NCBI GenBank assembly: GCA_937910875.1
Contig: CALENA010000143.1
Location: 1 to 39,746 of the forward strand
Source: an uncultured Desulfobulbaceae bacterium
Lineage (GTDB): Bacteria; Desulfobacterota; Desulfobulbia; Desulfobulbales; Desulfocapsaceae
Length of the DNA stretch: 39,746 nucleotides
Direction: 5' to 3'
Of the stretch, positions 1-7,904 are shown one piece after another. The position numbers and the translations under genes are program-made. The notes beneath the pieces were generated by a model. That model was not told the origin of the DNA. It saw nothing but the letters and a program-made list of their open reading frames with translations, and ran no database searches. Numbering within the stretch: position 1 is the stretch's first letter; each line of letters begins with the position of its first letter.

Positions 1-500
1 GCCGCGCTGCTGCGGATGGCAGCATGACACTTTTATGGGAAACTTCAGCTCACCTTAAAATTCCAATTAATAAATTATTTTTCTCAGAAAATCCAGACAA
101 GAAGCCAAGAAACAGGAGAAAACTGTGTGGTGAGTCTTTGGCCAATTCTCTATCTCTGTCAGCTTAGCAATAACTGTTCCATATAGTATCATTTGTTTAA
201 GATCAGTAACTTACCCGTTTGGCGAGGGGAGAACGTTACCTTGTAGTAACGCCTGGGCGGGGTCGTGCTACTGAATGGTAGCACAAGGGGGAGGGCAGTT
301 TGTCGGTGGAGAAAATCTGGCCAGGGAGTTGTGACAGAAACGTTGTTGAAAGCGAAGGAACTGCTGATATGGATTGAAAAGGAAAAGGAATGACCGCTTG
401 ACATTGTGGTCTGATACAAAGAGTTGTGCGGTTGAGAGGGCCTGTTTAGCTGCAAGATCCTGATCAGTCGTGACAAGAGATCTTCAGAATCGGAAAGGCC
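1..500. other. Gene-free stretch at the window edge
   Basis: I see no convincing gene here. It lies downstream of the minus-strand dCMP deaminase gene. One short minus-strand frame is open (about 189-476), but its translation is low-complexity and Ser/Pro-rich, and it has no recognisable motif. No tRNA or clear terminator hairpin was found. Confidence 0.5.
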
Positions 501-1010
501 TTATTGGTCGTCTGAGACCAGTTGCAGATGGATCTGTTGTCTTTTTCCCTCATAGCGTCGATAGGTGACTCCGGCGGTATCCAGCATCCGTTTGGAGGCC
601 CGGACCAGATCTGTGGCGGCATACTTGTCGGAGAGATAGATAATCTCGTTGATTCCGGACTGGATGATGACCTTGGTGCATTCGTTACAGGGGAAGAGGC
701 CGACGTAGATTCTGCAGCCTTTCAGGTTGTAGGAGATGGAGTTGAGGACCGCATTCAGTTCGGCATGGCAGACATAGGGGTACTTGGTGTCAAGAAAATC
801 ACCCTCCCGGTTCCAGGGGAGGACGTCATCAGAGCAGCCCCAGGGGAAGCCGTTGTAGCCGACCCCTACGATCTTGTTGTCTCCATTGGCGACGCAGGCT
901 CCCACCTGTGTGCTGGGGTCCTTGCTGCGCTGGGCCGAGAGCAGGGCCACGGCCATGAAATATTCGTCCCAGGAGAGATAGTCTGTCCGTTTGTTGACTC
1001 GATCGTCCAT
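501..1010 (-). CDS. Deoxycytidylate (dCMP) deaminase
   Basis: This 169-residue protein is a zinc-dependent deaminase of the ComEB/dCMP deaminase type, which converts dCMP to dUMP and so feeds thymidylate synthesis in the cytosol. The sequence shows the family signature: H82-A-E84 supplies one zinc ligand and the catalytic glutamate, and P107-C108-N-E-C111 supplies the two cysteine ligands. The early DPSTQVGAC block is also typical of the family, and the length fits single-domain enzymes. The ATG lies only 2 bases after the stop of the upstream alpha/beta hydrolase gene, so the two are probably cotranscribed. An AAGGA about 13 bases upstream is a distant ribosome site. The family assignment is secure; the choice of dCMP over other nucleotides is inferred from overall resemblance. 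Confidence 0.9.
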   Translation of the reverse strand: MDDRVNKRTDYLSWDEYFMAVALLSAQRSKDPSTQVGACVANGDNKIVGVGYNGFPWGCSDDVLPWNREGDFLDTKYPYVCHAELNAVLNSISYNLKGCRIYVGLFPCNECTKVIIQSGINEIIYLSDKYAATDLVRASKRMLDTAGVTYRRYEGKRQQIHLQLVSDDQ

Positions 1011-1012
1011 GA

Positions 1013-1843
1013 TTATTGGGTGTCCTTAGATTTTCTGCGGCGGTCGCGCCAGTTGGCCGTGCCGGTAATCTTGTCGATAAACTGTTTGATAGCCTGAAAA
1101 TAAAGACGTCCGGCACAGGCAATGGTCGAGTTATGATCCGCACCGGGAATGATCTGGAACTCCTTGGTCCGGGCGCCACTCCAGGCCTGCAGTTTTTCAG
1201 CCTCGGCCACAGGGATCAGCTGGTCCCGGGCCCCGTGCAGGATATAGGTGGGCTTGCTGACTTGGGCAATTTTGATGGTATTGTTGAAACATTCTTCTTC
1301 ACTGAGATCAATTTCATCAAGGGGAACACCCAATACAGTCAGCAGAGGCAGGGTGTCGCCAAAGCCGCTTTCGATAATCAGTCCCTTGATTTTATCTTCG
1401 TGCCGGGCAGCCAGGTCAATAGCACAGGCCGAGCCCAGGGAACGGCCCATGATCAGGAGTGGTCCGTTGTATTGATGGTCGGACAGCCAGGCGCCAAGTT
1501 CCTGGAACAAGATCTCGGCGTCCAAGTACATGGTCTGGACCGTGGGGGTGCCATTGCTCCAGCCGTAGCCGCGATAGTCCGTGACCAGCAGGTTCAGGCC
1601 GACCTGATTATACAGAGGCCCGATTTCGTCGTAGTCGCTGACGACCTCACCATTGCCGTGGAAGTAGAGAATGTTTGGTGACTCCGGGCTGTGCAGATAG
1701 AGGCGGCAACCGATGATAAGGCCTGGTTCCACCTCAATGGGGAGATCTTGTGCTCCTGCGGGCAGTCGGGTAAGAGAGGTTGCCCGGGGATGAAAGATGT
1801 ATGGAAGAATGCGTGAGTCGTCAAGTTTGCAGGGGCTGGTCAT
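1013..1843 (-). CDS. Alpha/beta hydrolase (serine hydrolase)
   Basis: The 276-residue protein has the alpha/beta-hydrolase layout. An FHGNGE segment near residue 62 would form the oxyanion hole, GRSLGS near residue 134 is the nucleophile elbow with the catalytic Ser, HGARDQ carries the likely acid, and GADHN near the C-terminus carries the catalytic His. It resembles the BEM46/YfhR-like group of cytosolic or membrane-associated hydrolases, whose substrates are mostly unknown. No signal peptide is visible, and the C-terminus is basic (RRRKSK). It ends 2 bases before the dCMP deaminase start, which suggests one transcript, but I see no biochemical link between the two. The substrate cannot be deduced. 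Confidence 0.85.
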   Translation of the reverse strand: MTSPCKLDDSRILPYIFHPRATSLTRLPAGAQDLPIEVEPGLIIGCRLYLHSPESPNILYFHGNGEVVSDYDEIGPLYNQVGLNLLVTDYRGYGWSNGTPTVQTMYLDAEILFQELGAWLSDHQYNGPLLIMGRSLGSACAIDLAARHEDKIKGLIIESGFGDTLPLLTVLGVPLDEIDLSEEECFNNTIKIAQVSKPTYILHGARDQLIPVAEAEKLQAWSGARTKEFQIIPGADHNSTIACAGRLYFQAIKQFIDKITGTANWRDRRRKSKDTQ

Positions 1844-1979
1844 GATTTTGTATCGGGTTTGGGTGTGATGATCTTGTGACGGCTCAGTGCTGAGAGTCTT
1901 GGCTGAGGATCATTGGATCAGTATGATTGGCTGGAGTGGATCGTACTGGATTTCTGTAAAAAAAGCCAGTTCTGCAAGA

Positions 1980-2543
1980 CTATCCGACCCAGAGATGCTG
2001 GTAAAGGATATTACAGCCGATACCGATGAGAATCAGGCCACCGATGATTTCCACCCGCTTGCCCCAGATCTGACCAATGCGGCCACCGAGCAGCATGCCA
2101 ATGACGGTGAGCACGGCCGCGGTGAGGCCGATGACTACAGCCGGAATCAGGATCGATACCCCAATCACTGCCAGAGACAGCCCCACGGCCAGGGCATCGA
2201 TACTGGTGGCAATGGCCAGCATGACCATGGTCTTGCCCCGGGTGGGATTAGTTTTTTCGATTGCATCGTTTGGATTCAGGGCTTCATGGATCATCTTGCC
2301 GCCCACGTAGGCCAGGAGACCAAAGGCGATCCAGTGATCGACGCTGCTGATCAGGCTCTGGATACTGAGCCCGGCCAGCCACCCCAGGACCGGCATCATC
2401 CCCTGAAAGAATCCGAAATGAAAGCCGAGCCGGAAGAGTTGGCGCCGGTTCACCGGGTGGAGCATCACGCCTGCGGCCAGGGCCACGGCAAAGGCGTCCA
2501 TGGCCAGGGCCACGGCGATGAAGATGAGGGTGAGGGTCGACAT
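1980..2543 (-). CDS. mntP: Manganese efflux pump MntP
   Basis: This is a 187-residue integral membrane protein with six predicted hydrophobic segments arranged as two related halves, as in the MntP (DUF204) family that exports Mn2+ across the inner membrane. The intramembrane acidic residues characteristic of the family are visible: D16 in the AMDAFAV motif of helix 1, and D116 in the related SIDALAVG motif of helix 4. The length matches MntP (about 185-190). It follows the small membrane-protein gene by 7 bases on the same strand, so it is probably expressed from that gene's promoter. This leaves no room for a manganese riboswitch directly before it. No strong ribosome site precedes the ATG, which would fit translational coupling. 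Confidence 0.92.
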   Translation of the reverse strand: MSTLTLIFIAVALAMDAFAVALAAGVMLHPVNRRQLFRLGFHFGFFQGMMPVLGWLAGLSIQSLISSVDHWIAFGLLAYVGGKMIHEALNPNDAIEKTNPTRGKTMVMLAIATSIDALAVGLSLAVIGVSILIPAVVIGLTAAVLTVIGMLLGGRIGQIWGKRVEIIGGLILIGIGCNILYQHLWVG

Positions 2544-2550
2544 GTCGCGC

Positions 2551-2772
2551 TTAAGCCCGATGCCTCAGGGTGCGCTGCAATTTAATCAGCATCAGAAGAA
2601 AGGGGGCCGCATGGTAGCAGAAATCAAAGATGTCCAATGGTCGCTTCAGGGTACCCTGGCTGAGCATGCGCAGTTTTTCGAGGAGGTGCGGCTCAGGAGA
2701 AAAGGGGGCAAGTCCGAGGAGCAAACCCAGGGCAATGAGGATTGGCCAGGACAGGGAATCGATAAAGCGCAT
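2551..2772 (-). CDS. Small conserved membrane protein
   Basis: A 73-residue protein with two hydrophobic stretches, roughly residues 8-24 and 50-63, separated by a charged loop. The pattern LGLAPFxPEPHLxEKLRML is one I recognise from short proteins of about 70 residues in many Proteobacteria and Desulfobacterota. These are often labelled RND transporter although they are far too short to be one. The actual function is unknown. It lies immediately upstream of mntP on the same strand (7-base gap), so it is likely the first gene of that operon. I am fairly confident it is a real gene because of the recognisable family pattern and the tight spacing. Confidence 0.7.
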   Translation of the reverse strand: MRFIDSLSWPILIALGLLLGLAPFSPEPHLLEKLRMLSQGTLKRPLDIFDFCYHAAPFLLMLIKLQRTLRHRA

Positions 2773-2909
2773 AATCGTTTGGCGGGTTGTGGGAACAGGG
2801 AACTTAATGTAAGGGTATTTTAAAAAAATCAGTAGGTTGGTTCAATATTAAAGTCCATGGGTCTTGGCTGATGGTTAATGTCCATAGATCTGGAGCGTGG
2901 CGTTTCAGA

Positions 2910-2929
2910 CAACCAGCATGTCTGAATCA
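2910..2929 (+). repeat. Fragment of the dispersed 80-bp repeat
   Basis: These 20 bases match the first 20 bases of the repeat copy at 36.3 kb (minus strand, including one base before it) at 19 of 20 positions. The match then stops. It sits in the gap between the PEP-synthase regulator gene and the small membrane-protein gene. It could be a truncated copy or chance, so confidence is modest. Confidence 0.35.
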
Positions 2930-2934
2930 GCATC

Positions 2935-3753
2935 TTAGAGACGGATCTTTTTCTTCAGATTTAACTGCTGGGCCACCTGTGTGGCGGTCTCCTCGATGGA
3001 ATACCCATCGGCGTGAATAACCGGGATGTTATATTTGAGAAAGATCTGACTGGCCTGACTCAACTCCTGGATGCAGGTGGCGAGGCTGGCATATTTACTG
3101 TCCTTGTAGCGTTTCTGGCGAACATGGTGAAGCATTTCCGGGCTGGAGGTGAGCCCCACAGCCTGTTTTCTGTTGCGGGAGATGTCCGGGGGGAGGCGGT
3201 AACTGTTGAGGTCGTCCTGGACCAGGGGGTAATTGGCGGCCTTGATCCCCATCTGGGTGGCAAGATAGACTGAAACAGGCGTTTTGCCCGAGCGTGAGAC
3301 CCCCAGAAGGATGACCTCGGCCTCGTCATAGTCTTTGGTGGCGGTCCCGTCATCGTGGGCAATACAGTACTTGATGGCCGCGACTCTGGTGGTCATGGCC
3401 TGTTCATTGAGGTGGCGGGAAAAGCCTGAGGCGCGCAGGGCCTTGGTGCCAAGGTGTTGTTCGAGCAGGACCAGGTAACTGTCACAGACGTTGTAGAATT
3501 CGATCTGGGGTGCGTCCAGGATCTCGATCAGTTTCGGGTTCATGATGGTCGAAAAGACCAGAGGGGACCGGGCGCCTGAACGTTCCAGGATGCGGGCCAG
3601 GGCAGACCTTGCATCTTCACTGGTGCGGATAAAGGGGATTTTTTCCTCGTTGAAACTGATCTCCGGGAACTGGCAGAGCAGGGCCTTGCCCAGATCCTCG
3701 GCCAGAATGCCGGTGCTGCCTGAGAGATAGTAGACGTCTTTAGAACTCCACAT
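2935..3753 (-). CDS. ppsR: PEP synthase regulatory protein (kinase/pyrophosphorylase, DUF299)
   Basis: This 272-residue cytosolic protein belongs to the PDRP/PpsR (DUF299) family. Members switch phosphoenolpyruvate synthase or pyruvate phosphate dikinase off by ADP-dependent phosphorylation of a Thr and on again by phosphate-dependent removal. The nucleotide-binding P-loop GVSRSGKT is at residues 151-158, and the family's N-terminal pattern VYYLSGSTG is present. The frame is open for another 81 codons upstream, but that part has no family similarity, so I place the start at the ATG at 3753, preceded by a weak GGA. The family length (about 270) supports this. The gene is divergent from the glycosyltransferase gene. 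I did not see its target enzyme in this window. Confidence 0.9.
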   Translation of the reverse strand: MWSSKDVYYLSGSTGILAEDLGKALLCQFPEISFNEEKIPFIRTSEDARSALARILERSGARSPLVFSTIMNPKLIEILDAPQIEFYNVCDSYLVLLEQHLGTKALRASGFSRHLNEQAMTTRVAAIKYCIAHDDGTATKDYDEAEVILLGVSRSGKTPVSVYLATQMGIKAANYPLVQDDLNSYRLPPDISRNRKQAVGLTSSPEMLHHVRQKRYKDSKYASLATCIQELSQASQIFLKYNIPVIHADGYSIEETATQVAQQLNLKKKIRL

Positions 3754-4002
3754 CTGCTTGTTTCCGTTTTGTGAATGGTTTATCGTAACACTCCTGGTTC
3801 CTGCTACGAGTTCATCCGGCTCATCTTGTTTAAGATCTTTCTGTTTACCGTGGAACGGGCCGTTCTTCAACAGGAATCTGGGATTGAGGGTCAGGGAGAT
3901 TGGCGTCTGCCGGACCCGGACAGTTGCCTCGGGCAGCAGGGTATCACTTCTGTCTGCTGAAGTTCTTGTGAAACCGCCTTGGCCCGTGTGATCCATTCAT
4001 CA

Positions 4003-5100
4003 ATGTTAATGGGAAAAAAACGACTTCTGGTCCTTGAACCATATTATGGCGGATCGCATCGTCAGTTTCTGACGGGGTTGCTGACTCATCTGGCGGCTGA
4101 CTACTCCCTGTTGACCCTGCCGGCCCGGAAGTGGAAGATGCGCATGCAACTCTCCGCCCCCTGGTTTGTCGAACAGATCAGGCAATGGCCTGAGGCCAAG
4201 CGCGGTTTTGATGCAGTCCTCTGCTCGACCTTTGTCGATGTTGCTCTGTTGCGGGCCCTGCTGGCCCAGGTTGATGGATGGCGATCCGGGACCCGGTTTG
4301 TCACGTACTTTCATGAAAATCAGTTTGCCTATCCAGGTCAGTGTCAGGACCTGGATCGCTACCAGTTTACAGCCCTGAATTTCAGTACGGCCCTGGCCTC
4401 TGATTGCTGTGCCTTTAATTCAGCGTATAATCGGCAAACGTTTCTTTCTGGCGTGGCCGGGTATCTGGAAAAGACCTCGGATATGCGCCTGGAGCAGACC
4501 TGTGGCGAATTGAAGAGGAAGTGTCAGGTCCTCTCGCCAGGCATTGATGGCCGGGGGATTGATATGGCGAGGCGGCAGGAAAAAAGCGGACCGCCGATTA
4601 TCGTCTGGAATCATCGCTGGGAGCATGACAAAGATCCCGATACTTTTTTTGCTGCCCTCTATCAACTCGAAGAGGAGCAGGTCCCATTTCGGCTGATAGT
4701 CCTTGGCCAATCTTTTCAGGCCAAGCCGCCCTGCTTTGCCGAGGCCAGAGTGCGTTTGAGGGAGCGGATTCTTCATTTTGGCTATGCCAAATCTCGCCGG
4801 GACTATCGTGCAATCCTGCGAACCGGTGATGTGGTGGTCTCTACGGCCCGTCATGAATTTTTTGGTCTGGCAGTGCTGGAGGCTGTTCGGGCCGGTTGTC
4901 GGCCCCTGCTGCCCCATCGTCTCAGTTATCCGGAATTGTTTCCGGTAGATTATCTGTATGGCGATGGCCAGTTGCTGCCGTCTTTGCGGGATCTGCTGGA
5001 TGATTTTGCCCCCATGACCGAAAAAGAAGGGCACGCTTTGACTGATCCCTATGACTGGCCGCACCTGGTCTGCCGGTATGAACAATTGCTTTTTGCCTGA
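4003..5100 (+). CDS. tRNA-queuosine mannosyltransferase-like glycosyltransferase (DUF3524/GTDC1)
   Basis: The protein (about 365 residues) starts with LLVLEPYYGGSHRQF and continues with a PARKWKMRM block, the hallmark of the DUF3524/GTDC1 N-terminal domain. The C-terminal half is a GT-B glycosyltransferase domain: WNHRWEHDKDPDTFF, then LHFGYAKSRRDYRAIL, then the donor-site region STARHEFFGLAVLEAVRAGCRPLLPHR. Vertebrate GTDC1 (QTMAN) adds mannose to queuosine in tRNA-Asp, and bacterial relatives are usually named after it. The frame opens with a TTG at 3979; ATGs at 4003 and 4009 are better candidates because the conserved region begins just after them. No clear ribosome site was found. A tRNA-Asp(GTC), the expected type of substrate, lies at 29.5 kb. 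The substrate assignment is by family only. Confidence 0.78.
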   Translation: MLMGKKRLLVLEPYYGGSHRQFLTGLLTHLAADYSLLTLPARKWKMRMQLSAPWFVEQIRQWPEAKRGFDAVLCSTFVDVALLRALLAQVDGWRSGTRFVTYFHENQFAYPGQCQDLDRYQFTALNFSTALASDCCAFNSAYNRQTFLSGVAGYLEKTSDMRLEQTCGELKRKCQVLSPGIDGRGIDMARRQEKSGPPIIVWNHRWEHDKDPDTFFAALYQLEEEQVPFRLIVLGQSFQAKPPCFAEARVRLRERILHFGYAKSRRDYRAILRTGDVVVSTARHEFFGLAVLEAVRAGCRPLLPHRLSYPELFPVDYLYGDGQLLPSLRDLLDDFAPMTEKEGHALTDPYDWPHLVCRYEQLLFA

Positions 5101-5506
5101 CGGGAGTTGGGGGATGGGAGGGAGACTTGTTTGCTCTGGTAAAAAGGGTGGGGCTGCATTACAATTAATTCCGCGTCACTCTTCAGGAGCACCGCATCTG
5201 TATCTGCCTGTGTCGTCACTTGGCCACTTGGTTCCCATAAGCGGACGGGACCTCGCATGTCCTTTTTGCGCATCTGCGGCGCAGTACTGGCGGTTACAGA
5301 CAGGGCAGGTCGCACTGCTTTTTTTCTGAAGCTGGATCGTTTTAATCTTTCTTGATAACCTGTTGAAGGGTGCGGGGCTGGTTTCTGATAAACCAGCATG
5401 GCTGGACCAGAATGGCCGGCCACAATCAACCATGAAAGTTCGTTACTCCGGCATGGCCAACGATGGTCTCTGGTAAACTTTCGGAAAAAATAGAAGGATA
5501 TTCGTT
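5101..5506. other. Intergenic region with a dispersed repeat
   Basis: This is about 400 bases between the glycosyltransferase gene and gpmI. The right part holds one copy of an 80-bp dispersed repeat (listed separately). A minus-strand frame of 85 codons (5176-5433) contains CPVCNRQYC, but its first third is the repeat and there is no ribosome site, so I do not call it a gene. Confidence 0.5.
5391..5470 (+). repeat. Dispersed 80-bp repeat, copy 1
   Basis: This segment aligns without gaps to the reverse complement of 36327-36406, with 12 mismatches in 80 bases (85% identity). In the shared reading frame both copies encode the same short peptide pattern, PAWLxQNGxPxSTMKV followed by MANDGL, and reach a stop soon after. 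In this copy the ends can pair as an imperfect hairpin (GACCA with TGGTC, TGGCC with GGCCA); that pairing is not kept in copy 2. The copy ends 36 bases before the gpmI start. Confidence 0.75.
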
Positions 5507-7135
5507 ATGTCTGCGCTGAAATTGCAGCCTCTGCTCAACTCTCAACCCATTAGCGGGCCTGTGCTCCTGGTGATCATGGATGGAGTTGGATTGGGCCCGG
5601 AAAATGAAAGCAATGGGGTCTTTATGGCCAATACCCCCGTGTTGGATGAATTGCTGGCCGGTCAGCTGGTGACCCGGCTCAAGGCGCATGGCACGGCTGT
5701 CGGTCTGCCCTCTGACGATGATATGGGCAACTCCGAGGTTGGACACAATGCCCTGGGGGCAGGGCGAATCTTTGCCCAAGGGGCCAAATTGATCAATCAG
5801 GCCCTGGAGAGCGGAATCATTTTTGAGGGAAAGGCCTGGCGCGAGGCGGTTGGACGCTGCCGGATCGGCGGCACCTTGCATCTGATCGGTATGGTCTCGG
5901 ATGGGAATGTGCACAGCCATGTGAAACACCTGTACCGTCTGCTTGAACGCAGTGTTGAAGAGGGGGTGACGCGACTCCGGGTCCATGGCCTTCTGGATGG
6001 TCGTGATGTGGGGCCCAAGAGTGCGCTGGACTATTTTGTTCCTCTGGAAGAGCGGCTGGCGGAATTGTCGGGAGAGGGTTTAGATTACCGAATTGCTTCT
6101 GGGGGCGGCCGGATGGTCACCACCATGGACCGTTACGGGGCTGACTGGAGCGTGGTTGAACGGGGATGGAAGGCCCACGTCCTGGGGCAGGGTCGCTGTT
6201 TTGCATCGGCCACTGAGGCCATCCGTGCCTCGTATGCAGAAGACCAGGAGATGACCGATCAGTATATGGACAGTTTTGTGGTCTGTGATGGTGATGGACC
6301 TGTGGGGACCATTGAGGATGGCGATGCCGTGATCTTGTTCAACTTTCGCGGTGATCGGGCTATTGAGTTATCACGGGCCTTTGATGAACAGGATTTCAGC
6401 GTCTTTGACCGTGGGCGGGTGCCGGATGTTTTTTATGCCGGAATGATGCAGTATGACGGAGATGCCGCCATTCCACACAATTTTCTGGTGGAACCACCGG
6501 CCATTGACCAGACCCTGGGGGAGTATCTCTGCGGGAGCGGAATCTCATCACTGGCCGTGTCTGAGACGCAGAAATTTGGCCATGTCACCTATTTCTGGAA
6601 TGGAAACAAATCGGGCAAGATTGATGCGGACCTGGAGGAGTACGAGGAGATCCCCTCGGATCGGGTGACTTTTGAGCAGCGACCGTGGATGAAGGCCGCC
6701 GAGATTACTGATGTGGCCATCGAGGCCATCAAGGGTGGTCGGACAAAATTTATCCGGCTGAATCTGGCCAATGGGGACATGGTCGGTCATACGGGTGATC
6801 CGGCCGCCGTGCGGATTGCGGTGGAGAGCGTTGATCTCTGTCTGCGTCGTCTGCTCCGCGCCCTGGAAAAGGTGGGCGGTGTGGCCATGATTACGGCCGA
6901 TCACGGAAATGCCGACTGCATGTGGACTGAAAAAAATGGGGTGAGGACGCCCATGGTCGCCCATACCAGGAATCCGGTTCCGCTGATTATCAAGAACTTT
7001 TCGGGTGTAAACAAGTATCAATTACAGGAAGTTGTGCAGCCTGGGCTGGCCAATGTCGCGGCAACGCTCTGCGTTCTGCTGGGGCTGGAACCCCCGGCTG
7101 CTTACGAGCCTTCACTCCTGGTTCTGGACGCTTAG
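5507..7135 (+). CDS. gpmI: 2,3-bisphosphoglycerate-independent phosphoglycerate mutase
   Basis: A 542-residue cytosolic enzyme of glycolysis and gluconeogenesis that interconverts 3- and 2-phosphoglycerate through a phosphoserine intermediate and two Mn2+ ions. The alkaline-phosphatase-superfamily signature is clear: VIMDGVGLG near the N-terminus with metal ligand D25, and DDMGNSEVGHNALGAGR with nucleophile S76. An inserted phosphotransferase domain follows (GLLDGRDVGPKSA and TTMDRYGADW). The metal-binding TADHGNAD and VAHTRNPVPL motifs lie near the C-terminus. The length is slightly above the usual 510-ish residues because of a short N-terminal extension and some loops. An AAGGA lies 8 bases before the ATG. 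Confidence 0.95.
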   Translation: MSALKLQPLLNSQPISGPVLLVIMDGVGLGPENESNGVFMANTPVLDELLAGQLVTRLKAHGTAVGLPSDDDMGNSEVGHNALGAGRIFAQGAKLINQALESGIIFEGKAWREAVGRCRIGGTLHLIGMVSDGNVHSHVKHLYRLLERSVEEGVTRLRVHGLLDGRDVGPKSALDYFVPLEERLAELSGEGLDYRIASGGGRMVTTMDRYGADWSVVERGWKAHVLGQGRCFASATEAIRASYAEDQEMTDQYMDSFVVCDGDGPVGTIEDGDAVILFNFRGDRAIELSRAFDEQDFSVFDRGRVPDVFYAGMMQYDGDAAIPHNFLVEPPAIDQTLGEYLCGSGISSLAVSETQKFGHVTYFWNGNKSGKIDADLEEYEEIPSDRVTFEQRPWMKAAEITDVAIEAIKGGRTKFIRLNLANGDMVGHTGDPAAVRIAVESVDLCLRRLLRALEKVGGVAMITADHGNADCMWTEKNGVRTPMVAHTRNPVPLIIKNFSGVNKYQLQEVVQPGLANVAATLCVLLGLEPPAAYEPSLLVLDA

Positions 7136-7379
7136 GCAGAGTGGGGTTTGCACGGTTTTTTTTATGTGACTCCGTGAAAAAGAGCGTTGAGCAAAGAAAT
7201 ATCTGGTATTTGCCTTGAGAGTCTGATATACGGTTTATTTAAGTAGAGTCGTGTAGTTTCATTGCAGAAAGGTTGTTGGGTCGGGCAAAAATTATTTGTG
7301 TCGATTCTACTCGTTAAGGCTTTGGCGGCTGCACAAGTACAAAGTAGTTTGATTTTAACTGAGGAGTTAGAAGGGTATC
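7136..7379. other. Leader region of the cold-shock gene
   Basis: A gene-free stretch between gpmI and the cold-shock gene. It likely holds the promoter and a long 5' untranslated leader, as is common for cold-shock genes. A possible TTGAGA box occurs near 7216, but I do not see a convincing -10 partner. Confidence 0.3.
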
Positions 7380-7580
7380 ATGTTAGAAGGCACAGTGAAA
7401 TGGTTTAACGAGTCTAAGGGATTTGGTTTTCTTGAGCAGGATAATGGCAAGGACGTGTTTGTTCATTATTCAGCCATTACTTCTGACGGTTTCAAGACCC
7501 TGAACGAGGGTGATCGGGTTGAGTTTGAAATTGTTGACGGCCCCAAAGGACCTGCGGCTGCTAACGTCCGCAAAATCTGA
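7380..7580 (+). CDS. Cold-shock domain protein (CspA family)
   Basis: A 66-residue single cold-shock domain, an OB-fold that binds single-stranded RNA and DNA and melts RNA structure. RNP1 (KGFGFLEQ, residues 13-20) and RNP2 (VFVHYSAI, near residues 27-34) are both intact. The start [14 protein letters not shown] is typical. An AAGGG precedes the ATG by 5 bases, and a second purine-rich GAGGAG lies further upstream. The gene stands alone and is followed 7 bases later by a strong intrinsic terminator, so it is monocistronic. Whether it is induced by cold or constitutive cannot be told from sequence. Confidence 0.97.
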   Translation: MLEGTVKWFNESKGFGFLEQDNGKDVFVHYSAITSDGFKTLNEGDRVEFEIVDGPKGPAAANVRKI

Positions 7581-7587
7581 TTGATAT

Positions 7588-7624
7588 AAGGCTGGGTCGG
7601 ATTTGTTCTGACCCAGCCTTTTTT
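7588..7624 (+). terminator. Intrinsic terminator of the cold-shock gene
   Basis: A perfect 11-bp stem (7588-7598 with 7610-7620), rich in G:C, with an 11-base loop, runs directly into a tract of T. It lies 7 bases after the cold-shock stop codon. Confidence 0.92.
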
Positions 7625-7904
7625 ATGCCTTTTAGTTGGTAGTAGTTATTATTTCTCTTCTGTTGGGGCCATGTTTGCTGACAGTTTTTTCGGGTGCATG
7701 GACCCCATAGGAGTGATAGAGTCTTATCTACAGGGTACCTTGAACAATTGTCTTTTCGCCCGGCGTGAGCGTTGCAGTCAAAATTTCATCCTCTGAATAT
7801 CAGTTACATGCCTGCAGTAAAATCTTATAATACCTTGATCTTGAACGAAAATCCTTAAGTTATAAAAGGCTCATTTAATGTCTGAGAAATAGCACGGAGC
7901 ACTC

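Noticed and set aside
189-476. A minus-strand 95-codon frame near the left edge
   Set aside because: Low-complexity Ser/Pro/Thr-rich translation, no motif and no ribosome site.
2544-2550. A manganese riboswitch (yybP-ykoY type) directly before mntP
   Set aside because: Only 7 bases separate mntP from the upstream small gene; there is no room for a riboswitch there, and I could not recognise one upstream of that gene.
5176-5433. A minus-strand 85-codon frame with CPVCNRQYC as a zinc-finger gene
   Set aside because: Its first third is the dispersed repeat, there is no ribosome site, and only one CxxC-like pair is present.
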